35,180 nucleotides of DNA from Planctomycetota bacterium (GTDB lineage Bacteria; Planctomycetota; Planctomycetia; Pirellulales; Pirellulaceae): contig QWPJ01000155.1 of assembly GCA_003671195.1 (NCBI GenBank), positions 1 to 35,180 of the forward strand. Direction: 5' to 3'. Made by a program: the position numbers and the translations under genes. Under the pieces are notes generated by a model that saw only the letters and a list, made by a program, of their open reading frames with translations, searched no databases and had not been told where the DNA came from. Below are positions 24,293 to 32,572 of the stretch, piece by piece (the first letter of the stretch is position 1; each line of letters begins with the position of its first letter).

Positions 24293-24666
24293 CTGAAATC
24301 TTCGCCTTGAGATACCTGCCCGAGTTCTTGCTTGCGAGCGCAGTCGATGCAAGTGGTCGCGTAAGGGACGGCTTGGAGTCGTGCAAGAGGAATCGGCTTA
24401 TCGCAGATTTCGCAATCGCCGTAGGCATTGCTTTTGAACTTCGAGAGCGCCTCATCGATTTGACTCAATTCACGGCTCTCGACTTCAACCAACTGACTGC
24501 TGATTTCGTCTTGAGCCGTATCCATCGCTGCATCCATCACATCGCCCCCTTCCTGGGACAATGACTGAAGCATACTGATGTCGCCGTCGAGGGCTCGTTT
24601 CAAGGCCTCCCTGCGCAGCAAGAGAACTTCTTTGAGTTTGATCAAGGCCTCTTTACGAGTCGTCAT
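24289..24666 (-). CDS. DksA/TraR-family C4 zinc-finger regulator
   Basis: 125 residues from the ATG at 24666 (MTTRKEALIKL), with AAAGG upstream; the frame continues to 24831 but that extension looks non-coding. A long coiled coil (about residues 5-80) has the acidic tip region DVMDAAMD, comparable to the D-x-x-D-x-A tip of DksA. The four-Cys finger is C85-x2-C88-x17-C106-x2-C109. DksA-like proteins bind in the RNA polymerase secondary channel and modulate rRNA and stress promoters with ppGpp. The full-length tip suggests a DksA-like rather than a short TraR-like protein. A 340-bp upstream region contains a strong hairpin described separately. Confidence 0.88.
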   Translation of the reverse strand: MTTRKEALIKLKEVLLLRREALKRALDGDISMLQSLSQEGGDVMDAAMDTAQDEISSQLVEVESRELSQIDEALSKFKSNAYGDCEICDKPIPLARLQAVPYATTCIDCARKQELGQVSQGEDFS

Positions 24667-24852
24667 TGCACAGCCTTTCTTGCTGGGAGAACCCCGAACA
24701 TCCCGGACGATCGGTAATCTTTCGGATTTCGCCATGGGGACCTTCAGCCCAAACCGACCTTCAGCCCGCACCGTAGTACGCAAATCTCTAGCATTAGTTC
24801 GCGCTCGAAGGGGATTTATTGCACAAAACAAGAATTAGTTTTCTTGATTAAA

Positions 24853-24890
24853 AAACTCTCTTTTCCTGGGGCTAAGCGGAAAAGAGGTTT
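24853..24890 (-). terminator. Strong hairpin with T-run on the minus strand, upstream of the dksA-like gene
   Basis: CTCTTTTCC (24858-24866) pairs perfectly with GGAAAAGAG (24878-24886); AAAC/GTTT extends it with one bulged base. Read on the minus strand the stem is followed by AGTTTTTTAATC, as in an intrinsic terminator. It lies about 185 bp ahead of the dksA-like start, with no minus-strand gene before it, so it could be an attenuator in a long leader or the end of a small RNA. On the plus strand a weaker T-rich tail follows. Confidence 0.5.
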
Positions 24891-25004
24891 GTCTTTGACG
24901 ATGAATTCCCCTTTTATCGTTGCATCGATTCGACTCTGTAATCCGATACACAGGGAGTCTCCTCTAGGTCCGGAACGTTTTCGTGCAACGATGGGTCGTC
25001 GTCT

Positions 25005-27041
25005 ATGCCTGATCTTCGAGATCCTCGAACCGTCTTTAGGCAGCTACTTGAGATGCGAAGACCATTAGAAAAACTTTTGCCGCTGCGAGCTCTTCGGCTG
25101 GGCCTCAAGCTTGGAGTCCTGTCGGGGTCGGCCTGGGCGCTGTGCTTGGAGCCTTGGTCCTCGGTCGCTTCGGAACCACCCGCTTTTGCCGGGGAGCAAT
25201 CGACCCGCAAGAACCCATTGCGCGGGCCGGTCGATTCGGGAGTGGATGTCCCGGTCAACGAGTTGCGAGGGAGTGCTCGGTCGGCCAGTGCCTGGCGAAA
25301 CGAGCTTTTCGCCGTCGAGGGCCAGCTCGATCACTTGGTCACCACGCTGAACCTTCTGGGTGCTTTGCCCTGTGATCCGACGATGGCCCTTGGTGATTCA
25401 ATCCGCAGCGCGGCTTGTTCCTTGATTGCCGAGTGCGCCGAGCGATCGCTCGAATCCACATCGAGCGTTGAATCGAGCCTTGAGATAGCCAACTTGGAGT
25501 CCAACGAACCTCCAAAGTTCACTCAAGGGGAGGGGTTCCTTGCATCGGAGTCGAGTTTGGAAATCTCCGAGCCGGGGTCTGAGGTGACCAAGGTTCCGAA
25601 GAAGAGGGAATTGAAGACCTCCGATGAGGACATGAAGGACTATCTTGCTCAGGAATTTGAAGCGACCCAAATGCCTCAGACGGATCGATCTTTGCAGGGG
25701 ATCGATGCGGAGAGGGCTAAAAAGCCGGATCTTTATGGTGAATCTCGTTATGGTGAGTCCCAGCCTGAGGCGAGCATTTCCGATTCGAGCGTTGCTGGGG
25801 AATCGTCGATGGCCTCGAGCGCCCCGGATCGGGCGGAGTCATTTTATGGAACAGCCGCTCAGAGAGCCCGACTCGATCAGGTGCATTTGGCGTTGGACTA
25901 CTACCTTGAGAATCCTGAGACCACTGCGGCTCGTTCCCCTTGGGCCGTCATGCATGCACTTTTGGCCTTCGGGAGCGACTACGAGATGATCGGCCCGAGC
26001 AACCAGAGGGTCAATGCGATCGGTTGGATGTGTCACAATGGCCTGTGCAGAACGCAGCGAATTTTCACACCGCGTGGGAATAGCTTTGTGCCCAACGTGG
26101 GTGGGGGAGTGCAGGGGCACCAGGGGCAATTCCTAGCGATCTTAGCGCAATGCCAGGTACCCCCAGATTACCCGATCCAAATCGGCAATCAGAAGTTCAC
26201 GGTTGAGGACTTGGTCTTGTATGAAATGGCCACTTGCCGGGAAAAGTCCGAGTTGACCTTCAAGCTCATCGGACTTTCGTATTACTTAGACTCCGACAAG
26301 CAGTGGCGTGCCAACGATGGCAGGGTGTGGAGTATCCAGAAGTTGATTCAAGAGGAGTTAGCTCAACCGGTCGTCGGTTCGGCGTGTGGCGGCACCCACC
26401 GGCTGATGGGGTATTCCTTTGCGATCAAGCAGCGTGTGCTTCAGGGCCAACCGCTTCAAGGTCAGTATCTTCGCGCGGCGAAGTTTATCAACGAGTTCAT
26501 CGAATACACATGGCAACTCCAAAACCCTGACGGCAGCTTCAGCACCAACTGGTTCGAGGGTCGTGGGAACGAACCGAATGTGGAGCGTAAGGTACAGACC
26601 ACGGGCCATATGTTGGAGTGGCTTTTGTTTACGGTCAGCGATCAGGATGTTCGCTCCAAGCGGGTCGAGAAGGCGATTGATTTCTTGATGTCCAACATTT
26701 ATGACAATCGCCAGTTGAAGTGGCCCATTGGTCCGCGGGGGCATGCGACGCGAGCTCTTTCGCTCTATGAAAAACGGTTGAGCGAAATCCTGAGTGAACC
26801 CCAGGAGCAGAGCGACGCTCAGCAAGGCTCAAGCATTGCCGGGAGTTCAACAGGTCCATCGACCAATTCCGAGTCGGCCTCCCCTGGCCCACTTGTGGGT
26901 TTGCCGCAAGGCGCACTGACTCAAGGTGCACTGACTCAAAGTACCCCGCAACGCACCTCCCAAGTACCCGGTAAAGCATCGTCCCCGGCGAGGGTAGGGA
27001 CAGCCCAGCGTGTCGTCCGTCCGGCGCGTCCAAGGCGTTAA
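25005..27041 (+). CDS. Large secreted protein of unknown function, planctomycete type
   Basis: 678 residues from an ATG at 25005; an ATG at 25053 (662 residues) is also possible. The N-terminus is basic and then hydrophobic (LRLGLKLGVLSGSAWALC), a likely signal peptide or anchor. Residues 150-285 are low-complexity and Ser/Glu-rich. Residues 285-590 form the conserved-looking domain: ALDYYLENPETTAARSPWAVMHALLAFG, HNGLCRTQRIFTPRG, GVQGHQGQFLAILAQC, YEMATCREKSELTFKLIGLSYYLD, CGGTHRLMGYSFA and QLQNPDGSFSTNWFEG. The last resembles repeats of alpha/alpha-toroid proteins (terpene-cyclase or prenyltransferase fold), but this is only a fold guess. The C-terminus has Q-G-A-L-T repeats and a basic tail. 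The stop overlaps the convergent phosphatase by 4 bp. Confidence 0.75.
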   Translation: MPDLRDPRTVFRQLLEMRRPLEKLLPLRALRLGLKLGVLSGSAWALCLEPWSSVASEPPAFAGEQSTRKNPLRGPVDSGVDVPVNELRGSARSASAWRNELFAVEGQLDHLVTTLNLLGALPCDPTMALGDSIRSAACSLIAECAERSLESTSSVESSLEIANLESNEPPKFTQGEGFLASESSLEISEPGSEVTKVPKKRELKTSDEDMKDYLAQEFEATQMPQTDRSLQGIDAERAKKPDLYGESRYGESQPEASISDSSVAGESSMASSAPDRAESFYGTAAQRARLDQVHLALDYYLENPETTAARSPWAVMHALLAFGSDYEMIGPSNQRVNAIGWMCHNGLCRTQRIFTPRGNSFVPNVGGGVQGHQGQFLAILAQCQVPPDYPIQIGNQKFTVEDLVLYEMATCREKSELTFKLIGLSYYLDSDKQWRANDGRVWSIQKLIQEELAQPVVGSACGGTHRLMGYSFAIKQRVLQGQPLQGQYLRAAKFINEFIEYTWQLQNPDGSFSTNWFEGRGNEPNVERKVQTTGHMLEWLLFTVSDQDVRSKRVEKAIDFLMSNIYDNRQLKWPIGPRGHATRALSLYEKRLSEILSEPQEQSDAQQGSSIAGSSTGPSTNSESASPGPLVGLPQGALTQGALTQSTPQRTSQVPGKASSPARVGTAQRVVRPARPRR

Positions 27042-27874
27042 GCCCCTTTGGGCGAGTCGTCGGGTGGATTTTGCAGAGCGATACCGATTCGGTTTTGCAG
27101 AGGTCGAGTCGAAGCAGCGATCAAGGCTCCGCCAAGGGCATGGCTATCCTGGCCTTGTAAGTCGCTGACGACTCCGCCAGCCTCGCGGACAATCAAGACT
27201 CCGGCGGCGATGTCCCAGAGTTTCAATGAGCTAGCCCAAAAGCCATCGAGCCTTCCACAAGCGACATAGCACAGATTCAATGCAGCCGATCCGAGTCGAC
27301 GTATGGCTTGGCTTTCCATGAGCAATTGGATCAGACTTCGAATTTCGTTCGAGTCGCGGTTTAGGTTCGGAGCCAAACCGACAGCTACGAGAGCTTTGGA
27401 TAACTCCGTTTGGTGGCTTACCGAAATCCGGCGGTTGTTCAACCAAGCTCCATGGCCTTCGACGGCCCAGAACATCTCCTTGGACACCGGATCATAAACC
27501 ACACCCAAGACCGGCAGTCGTTGGAAGGTCAGTGCGATGCTCACGGCGTATTGTGGAAATCCGTGGGCATAGTTAGTCGTACCGTCTAAAGGGTCCACCA
27601 CCCACTGGTAGTCGGAATTCGCGTTGTTGAACTCCTGCGCCTCGAACATCCCCGTGGAGCCCTCCTCGCCTAGAAACCCGTGGTCTGGAAAGGCCTCAAA
27701 GATGGCATGACAGATCGCTTTTTGGGCCGCCAGATCCGCATCGGTAACTAGGTCCTTGGCGTCTTTGTGGTGCACTTGGGCCGTGCCCTGCATGGCCACA
27801 AGGATTTCCCCTGCGTTTTGTGAGGCGGCCTGCGCGATGTCCAGGGCATCCATAAGATCGATTTTCAAAGCCAT
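27038..27874 (-). CDS. Inositol monophosphatase family protein
   Basis: 278 residues from the ATG at 27874, preceded by GGAG; an ATG at 27962-27964 would add 30 residues of poor composition. Family motifs: FLGEEGSTG (metal Glu70), WVVDPLDGTTNY (Asp94 and Asp97) and LWDIAAGVLIVREAGG. These are the three metal-binding motifs of Mg-dependent, Li-sensitive phosphatases. Substrate may be inositol phosphate, as in SuhB, or another sugar phosphate or PAP; sequence alone does not decide. It is divergent from the hypothetical gene at 28023 and tail-to-tail with the large secreted protein gene. Confidence 0.9.
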   Translation of the reverse strand: MALKIDLMDALDIAQAASQNAGEILVAMQGTAQVHHKDAKDLVTDADLAAQKAICHAIFEAFPDHGFLGEEGSTGMFEAQEFNNANSDYQWVVDPLDGTTNYAHGFPQYAVSIALTFQRLPVLGVVYDPVSKEMFWAVEGHGAWLNNRRISVSHQTELSKALVAVGLAPNLNRDSNEIRSLIQLLMESQAIRRLGSAALNLCYVACGRLDGFWASSLKLWDIAAGVLIVREAGGVVSDLQGQDSHALGGALIAASTRPLQNRIGIALQNPPDDSPKGA

Positions 27875-28022
27875 TTCTCCGCGAATTGCGTTCGATTCTT
27901 GAGCAGGATCAGAGCCCTTAGTAACTCCAGTGCACCCCGCATCGACGACGAGGCGGTTGTCCATTATAGTGAGATATCGCGCTTGGATTTAGCCCTCTTG
28001 AACCCTTATCAAACATCGACTC

Positions 28023-28688
28023 ATGGGTTGGAACGTATCACAGACCGAGGCCATTTTCGATCATGCGTCGCATGCGTTGGTCGTATCGACGCGACCGAGC
28101 TTGAGGATCCAATGGCTTGCGAAGTCCGAGCAGGATCCCAGCGTGCAGCATCGAGCGATCTGTTCTTGGGAAATCCAACCCAGAGAGGATTCGGTCGATC
28201 CGAGCACTGAGGCACCGGCCCTCGAGGAAGCTTACTCCCGCCTCGATGATTTCATCGTCAAGTTCCCCCAAAAGTTCCCTTGGCCTTTCAGTTACCAACT
28301 CGATATTCGGGTGCACGGCAACGCATCTGGCCTGTTGGTCGCAGAGCTTTGGCTCAGTGTTCAAACATCGATGCTCGAATGCAACCCGCAGTTGCGATTG
28401 ACTCCTGGCGCGACCAAAGAGCCATGGACCTGCCATCCTGAGTTCCTCTGTTCCTCGGACCGTCGAGCCGCACTTGCGATCCACCCTTTGGATCGGCAGG
28501 ACTGCTTGGTCCATGCGAGTCGATCAGGCGAAGTCGAGCAATTGGATCTCTTTGGGCGCTTCATGGAAAAAGGGGTCATTCGACGCGGGCGACTTTTGTT
28601 CGTCGCCTCGGCGAGCTCGATTTCGGAGAACCAGATGCTAGGGCTTTGCCGGGAATTCGCGGCGAGCGAATTGCCACTGACACCTTAG
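28023..28688 (+). CDS. Hypothetical protein
   Basis: 221 residues from an ATG at 28023, not recognised. No signal peptide or membrane helix. The middle looks mixed alpha/beta (YSRLDDFIVKFPQKFPWPFSYQLDIRVHG), and the C-terminal half has several Cys and a last segment RGRLLFVASASSISENQMLGLCREF that could be a strand-helix end. Codon use is like its neighbours, and the gene leads a co-directional run (methyltransferase 19-79 bp later, then TPR and hydrolase), which supports that it is real. Confidence 0.6.
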   Translation: MGWNVSQTEAIFDHASHALVVSTRPSLRIQWLAKSEQDPSVQHRAICSWEIQPREDSVDPSTEAPALEEAYSRLDDFIVKFPQKFPWPFSYQLDIRVHGNASGLLVAELWLSVQTSMLECNPQLRLTPGATKEPWTCHPEFLCSSDRRAALAIHPLDRQDCLVHASRSGEVEQLDLFGRFMEKGVIRRGRLLFVASASSISENQMLGLCREFAASELPLTP

Positions 28689-28767
28689 ATATTCTCCGCC
28701 AGCGGCCTTGAACGCGCCCGATTGCACCTACGATTTACTCTTGTTTCCAACGACGGAGCCCCTTGTT

Positions 28768-29589
28768 TTGAAATCGCGCAACAGCACCAAACCAGCCGTC
28801 AAGACCGACAGCGAGTCGATTCACTGGTACGATCATCCCGAGTGGTACGAGGCCGGGTTTCTCAAAGAGACTCCGAGCGAAGCGAGGTTCTTGGAGGACG
28901 TGTTCCGCAAGTTCGTTCCGTTCCCGGTCGAAAGGGTGCTCGAGGCCGGTTGCGGTTCGGGCCGTTTGGTCCGTGAAATGGCCCGTCGCGGTTACGCGGT
29001 AACCGGAATGGATCTGAACCAACCGGCGCTGGATTTTTGTGAGAAGAAACTCAAACAAATCGGTTGCCGGGCGGTGTTGTCCAAGCAGGACATGACCGAT
29101 TTCCAATTCGATCAGCCGTTTGACGCAGCCTTTAACGCCATCAATACGTTCCGGCATTTGGAAACCGAAGCAGCCGCACTTAGCCACCTCAAGTGCGTTG
29201 CAAAACATCTGCGACCCGGGGGGGTGTTTGTCCTCTCGCTGCACATTGTTCCTCACGACGGAGAGCTTTGGGGTACCGAGCGTTGGTCGGTCAAGACCCC
29301 GGAGTTTTCGATTCGCTATGCGCTGTCGGTTGAGCAAGTCGATGAGGCCAAGAGAGTCGAGACCCTCAAAATGACCATGAAGGTCCAGATCGATGGCCAG
29401 GAAGAAAAAAAGCTAACCGATCATTTGCGATTGCGACTCTACGATGTCGAGCAGCTCAAGTCGCTGATTGCCAAAGTCAAAGGACTTGAACTGATACGGA
29501 CGTATGACTTTTGGTTCGACATCAACGACCCGTGCCGGTTGTCGAAAAAGTCCTGCGACGTGGTTCTTGTGCTACAAAAGAAAGCTTAG
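28768..29589 (+). CDS. Class I SAM-dependent methyltransferase
   Basis: 273 residues from a TTG at 28768 with GGAG nine bases upstream; an upstream TTG at 28708 (293 residues) has no ribosome site. There is no ATG at the front. Motif I is VLEAGCGSGRLVREMARRGY, followed by the acidic ribose-binding strand VTGMDLNQ, motif DMTDFQFDQPFDAAFN and LRPGGVFVLSL. The N-terminal YDHPEWYEAGF is typical of small-molecule methyltransferases of the Methyltransf_25/11 type. Substrate unknown. It follows the hypothetical gene closely. Confidence 0.85.
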   Translation: MKSRNSTKPAVKTDSESIHWYDHPEWYEAGFLKETPSEARFLEDVFRKFVPFPVERVLEAGCGSGRLVREMARRGYAVTGMDLNQPALDFCEKKLKQIGCRAVLSKQDMTDFQFDQPFDAAFNAINTFRHLETEAAALSHLKCVAKHLRPGGVFVLSLHIVPHDGELWGTERWSVKTPEFSIRYALSVEQVDEAKRVETLKMTMKVQIDGQEEKKLTDHLRLRLYDVEQLKSLIAKVKGLELIRTYDFWFDINDPCRLSKKSCDVVLVLQKKA

Positions 29590-29655
29590 GTCTCGACGAC
29601 CTCTCAATCCATCGCAGAACCATCGAAGCGTCCTTTTTGAGAAACCCCTGAAAGC

Positions 29656-29970
29656 ATGAGCCGCAAAGAGAAAATCCTAGCCATGTTGGCCGAGGAACCC
29701 AACGATTCGTTCCTTCGTTATTCGTTGGCGATGGAGTTGCGCAAGGAGCAGGACCACGAAGAGAGCATCCGCATTCTTCGCGAACTGGCTTATGATCCCG
29801 AGGCGAAGTACGTAGCGGCGTTTTTCATGGCAGCCCAGCAACTGGCCGAACTCGAACAGATCGAACAAGCCAGAGCGTTGCTCAGAGACGGGATCGAAGA
29901 AGCCCGAACTCAAAACAACCTTCATGCAGCCGCCGAAATGAGCGAGTTGCTCTCGGACTTAGGAAAGTAA
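29656..29970 (+). CDS. Small tetratricopeptide-repeat protein
   Basis: 104 residues from an ATG with GAAAG upstream. Two to three TPR-like helix pairs: NDSFLRYSLAMELRKEQDHEESIRILRELAYDPE, AAFFMAAQQLAELEQIEQARALLRDGIEEAR and a final helix. No signal peptide, so cytoplasmic. It is the second small TPR protein in the window; the two share only the repeat pattern. It lies 20 bp before the secreted hydrolase gene. Confidence 0.8.
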   Translation: MSRKEKILAMLAEEPNDSFLRYSLAMELRKEQDHEESIRILRELAYDPEAKYVAAFFMAAQQLAELEQIEQARALLRDGIEEARTQNNLHAAAEMSELLSDLGK

Positions 29971-29990
29971 ATTCCCCCTCAGAGGTTTCC

Positions 29991-30932
29991 ATGAATATCC
30001 GCTCATTGCTTCCTGTTGTTGTTTGCTCACTTGTTGCCCTCGGGGCCATTCGACTCCCCGCATCGAGCCTCGGAGACCAACCGGATCGCGTCTACAAGAC
30101 CATCCCCCTATGGCAAGGCAAAGCGCCAGGGGAGACCAAAGAATTCCCGCCCGAGGGGAACACGTCGAAGCCTGAGGATCGGGGGGTGGCCAACAAGGGG
30201 GTCCTCCGGATCGGGAATGTCACGAGTCCCGATTTGAGGATTTATTCTCCGGATCCGCAGAAGGCGACCGGAGCCTGCGTACTGGTTTGTCCTGGGGGTG
30301 GCTACAACATTTTGGCCTACGACCTCGAGGGGACCGAGGTTTGCCAGTGGCTCAACTCCATCGGAGTGACCGCAGCGTTGCTCAAGTACCGTGTACCGAG
30401 GCGCGAGGGCAAACCGCCCTATGAAGCCCCACTGCAAGACGCCCAACGGGCGATGAATGTCTTAAGGCACAGCGCCGAGTCTCTGGGCATCGATCCAAAG
30501 CGGATTGGTTGTTTAGGTTTCTCTGCGGGTGGGAATCTGTGCACGATGCTCACGACTCGATTCGGCGCTCTGAGCTATCCCAAGAGCGATGCGGCAGACG
30601 AAGGGACTCCGAGGCCCGATTTCACGCTGTTGATTTATCCAGCCTATATGACAGATAAAGAAAACAAACTGCAACTCTCTTCCGACGTGGTGTTCAGTGC
30701 AAACACACCTCCCATGTTTTTGACCATGGCCCAAAACGACGCGCTAGGATGCGAAAACGTCTTGGTACCGGCCATGAAGCTCAACGAATTGAAGATCCCT
30801 TTTAGTCTTCATCTTTATCCCACAGGTGGCCATGGGTATGGGCTTCGCGACACAGGGGATCCGGTCCAAGCTTGGCCACAGAGGGCCGCGCAGTGGATGG
30901 AACAACAAGGCTTCCTCAAGAGCAAGCCGTAG
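29991..30932 (+). CDS. Secreted alpha/beta hydrolase, acetylesterase/BD-FAE type
   Basis: 313 residues with a signal peptide (NIRSLLPVVVCSLVALGAIRLPASSLG). The oxyanion-loop motif CPGGGYNILAYDLEG and the nucleophile elbow GFSAGGN (Ser178) are clear. Asp250 (MAQNDALG) and His281 (PTGGHGYG) complete the expected triad. The family includes acetyl xylan and other carbohydrate esterases; planctomycetes use many in polysaccharide degradation. It starts 20 bp after the TPR gene. An attC-like element follows its stop by 71 bp in the orientation seen in integron cassettes. Confidence 0.88.
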   Translation: MNIRSLLPVVVCSLVALGAIRLPASSLGDQPDRVYKTIPLWQGKAPGETKEFPPEGNTSKPEDRGVANKGVLRIGNVTSPDLRIYSPDPQKATGACVLVCPGGGYNILAYDLEGTEVCQWLNSIGVTAALLKYRVPRREGKPPYEAPLQDAQRAMNVLRHSAESLGIDPKRIGCLGFSAGGNLCTMLTTRFGALSYPKSDAADEGTPRPDFTLLIYPAYMTDKENKLQLSSDVVFSANTPPMFLTMAQNDALGCENVLVPAMKLNELKIPFSLHLYPTGGHGYGLRDTGDPVQAWPQRAAQWMEQQGFLKSKP

Positions 30933-31003
30933 GCGTAACTGCGGATTTATCGCAATGTTGCTAAGTGCAAAGCGGCAGGTACTAGGCAAGCAAGCCCCAT
31001 TTT

Positions 31004-31079
31004 GTTTAACGGTCAGCCGCAAGCTACAGGTCGTCGAAGATGGCGATGAACCCAGTACGCCTTCGGCTAACTGTTAAAC
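31004..31079 (+). repeat. attC-like recombination site (integron cassette type)
   Basis: The left end GTTTAAC (31004-31010) fits RYYYAAC and the right end GTTAAAC (31073-31079) fits GTTRRRY; they are perfect reverse complements. Next inside is a four-base imperfectly paired spacer, then AGCCG (31015-31019) pairing with CGGCT. An unpaired C sits only on the left arm, followed by AAG/CTT. This order (R box, unpaired spacer, L box, extra-helical base, variable loop of 37 bases) is the attC plan, and 76 bp is within its size range. No integrase gene is in the window. The alternative is a dispersed planctomycete hairpin repeat. Confidence 0.55.
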
Positions 31080-31103
31080 GAAATATACGGATAGGCAGTA
31101 CGC

Positions 31104-31122
31104 CTTCGGCTAACTGTTAAAC
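31104..31122 (+). repeat. Second, lone right arm of the attC-like element
   Basis: A 28-bp direct repeat occupies 31053-31080 and 31096-31123; it contains the right arm CTTCGGCTAACTGTTAAAC exactly. No matching left arm precedes the second copy. The two core cut points are 43 bp apart. Confidence 0.7.
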
Positions 31123-31145
31123 GCGTTGAAGGCTCTTAGACCTTT

Positions 31146-31170
31146 TTCCCCAAACAAATTCTTCGGGGAA
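31146..31170. terminator. Weak stem-loop between convergent genes
   Basis: TTCCCC at 31146-31151 pairs with GGGGAA at 31165-31170. A T-run lies on the 5' side of the plus strand, giving GGGGAAAAAGG on the minus strand, not a classical tail. Possible weak terminator of the DUF3472 gene. Confidence 0.25.
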
Positions 31171-31175
31171 GCCCT

Positions 31176-32477
31176 TTATTTCTTGATCAACGCATCGAGG
31201 TCTGAAGGTACCTGACCGGTGCTTTGGCGTTGCATCGGTGTGCCATAGTCGAGCCCGCCGTCTAAGAAGCCGCCGTGTCGCAAGAAGAACTGGTTGTCCT
31301 CGAGCCCCATGGTGCGGTCGAACCGGTCGGTTTTTCCCGTCGGATCATGACTGAATCTCGCTTGGGTGATCTCGTGCCATTGGCCATCGGCGGTTCGATA
31401 CCAAGGGTTGCCGTACAAGGCTTTGCGTGCCAAGTGGCCGTTCTCGCCGAGAAAGTTTTCGCTGAAGCTGTGCAAGCCTCGCATGTATCGGCCCTCCTTG
31501 GGGGCACTCCATGAGGAGATCAGCATCCATTGCTGATCCTCGGGGTGAAACCAATATCCGCTGTAGGTCGTGTGGGTTTCATCCGTCGGAGCGGCGGTGA
31601 CCAAAAACCGTTGCTTGCTACCTGTTTTCCAAGGGTACTTCAAGTGGCTGTGCCCCCCGGTCCCTTCGTTGCCAAAGTCTCCGGTAAAGACATCTTGGCC
31701 TTTGCCGAGCAACTGGACACGATTCTCCTTAGCGACTTTTTGACGATCGATTTCCTCGCCGCCACTGTCCCAAACACTGAAAATGATCCGGCGCTCGGTC
31801 TTGGAATTGACTTGCATTCCGAAGTAGCCGCGGTGCCATCCACAGGCCATGTAAAACGTCCCGACCGGCTCTTCGACTCCGACGACTTCGGTGTAGAACG
31901 CGTCGACTTTTTCGTCTTTGGCCGTCGAATACATCAGGTGCACTGAGGCCGCATTGCGGCGCTCCTTGAGATTGAAATGGACTTGAGCACTGGCAGGTCC
32001 ATCGAGTCGAAGCTCCTGGACATCCAACGCAGGACCCGTTCCTCGGGTCAACTCGATGAGAACATGGCTTGGACCATCAAGTGCGATGGAGAATTCTCCA
32101 AAATCAACGACTTGGAAGTCTTGTTCGTTTGCCTCGGTGGTTCCGACGGGGCTTTGTTCTTGAGGGCCGATTCGCAGTTTCAATCCGCCGATCGCATCGG
32201 GGTTCCCTCGCACGAGGACCTGAGCTCGGAGTTTACCAGGCGTTTTGAATAGCCCCCACCATCGGATCGATGGGTTGTCGTCTTTCCACTTCAGGACACC
32301 TTGGTTCTCTCGAACCCTTGCCCCCCAAGGATCTGGATGCACATAAGCCGTATGCCCTGGCACGGTGATTTGCGCGGTGGTTTGCGCGGTGATTTGCTGC
32401 ATGGTACCAACCCCCAGCAGGACTGGGAGCGAGACCACGAGGAGACTGGGGATTCGATTTCTAAGCATAGGGATCAT
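31176..32477 (-). CDS. Exported DUF5077-DUF3472 protein
   Basis: 433 residues. Signal peptide MIPMLRNRIPSLLVVSLPVLLGVGTMQQITAQ; an ATG three codons in is an equal start. The N-terminal domain (about 35-165, ending around DVQELRLDG) fits DUF5077, a carbohydrate-binding-like beta-sandwich. The main domain (about 170-430) fits DUF3472: ASVHLMYS, GTFYMACGWHRGYFGMQVNSKTERR, IFSVWD, GTGGHSH and TYSGYWFHPE. The family is common in planctomycetes and Bacteroidetes, is found near polysaccharide-use genes, and has no proven activity. A short in-frame duplication (Q-I-T-A-Q-T-T-A-Q-I-T) lies just after the signal peptide. Confidence 0.87.
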   Translation of the reverse strand: MIPMLRNRIPSLLVVSLPVLLGVGTMQQITAQTTAQITVPGHTAYVHPDPWGARVRENQGVLKWKDDNPSIRWWGLFKTPGKLRAQVLVRGNPDAIGGLKLRIGPQEQSPVGTTEANEQDFQVVDFGEFSIALDGPSHVLIELTRGTGPALDVQELRLDGPASAQVHFNLKERRNAASVHLMYSTAKDEKVDAFYTEVVGVEEPVGTFYMACGWHRGYFGMQVNSKTERRIIFSVWDSGGEEIDRQKVAKENRVQLLGKGQDVFTGDFGNEGTGGHSHLKYPWKTGSKQRFLVTAAPTDETHTTYSGYWFHPEDQQWMLISSWSAPKEGRYMRGLHSFSENFLGENGHLARKALYGNPWYRTADGQWHEITQARFSHDPTGKTDRFDRTMGLEDNQFFLRHGGFLDGGLDYGTPMQRQSTGQVPSDLDALIKK

Positions 32478-32572
32478 AGATACACGCTCGATGCCAGAGG
32501 GTCAGACTAACCATGGAAACCCGATGATCGGGGAGACGATTTGAACGGGCACGGTGGTGAAAAACCGCAGAA

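Noticed and set aside
30924..30946. Second attC left arm near the hydrolase stop (GCGTAAC)
   Set aside because: GCGTAAC does not fit RYYYAAC and no complementary arm is found; the 10-base match to the sequence at 35152 may be chance.
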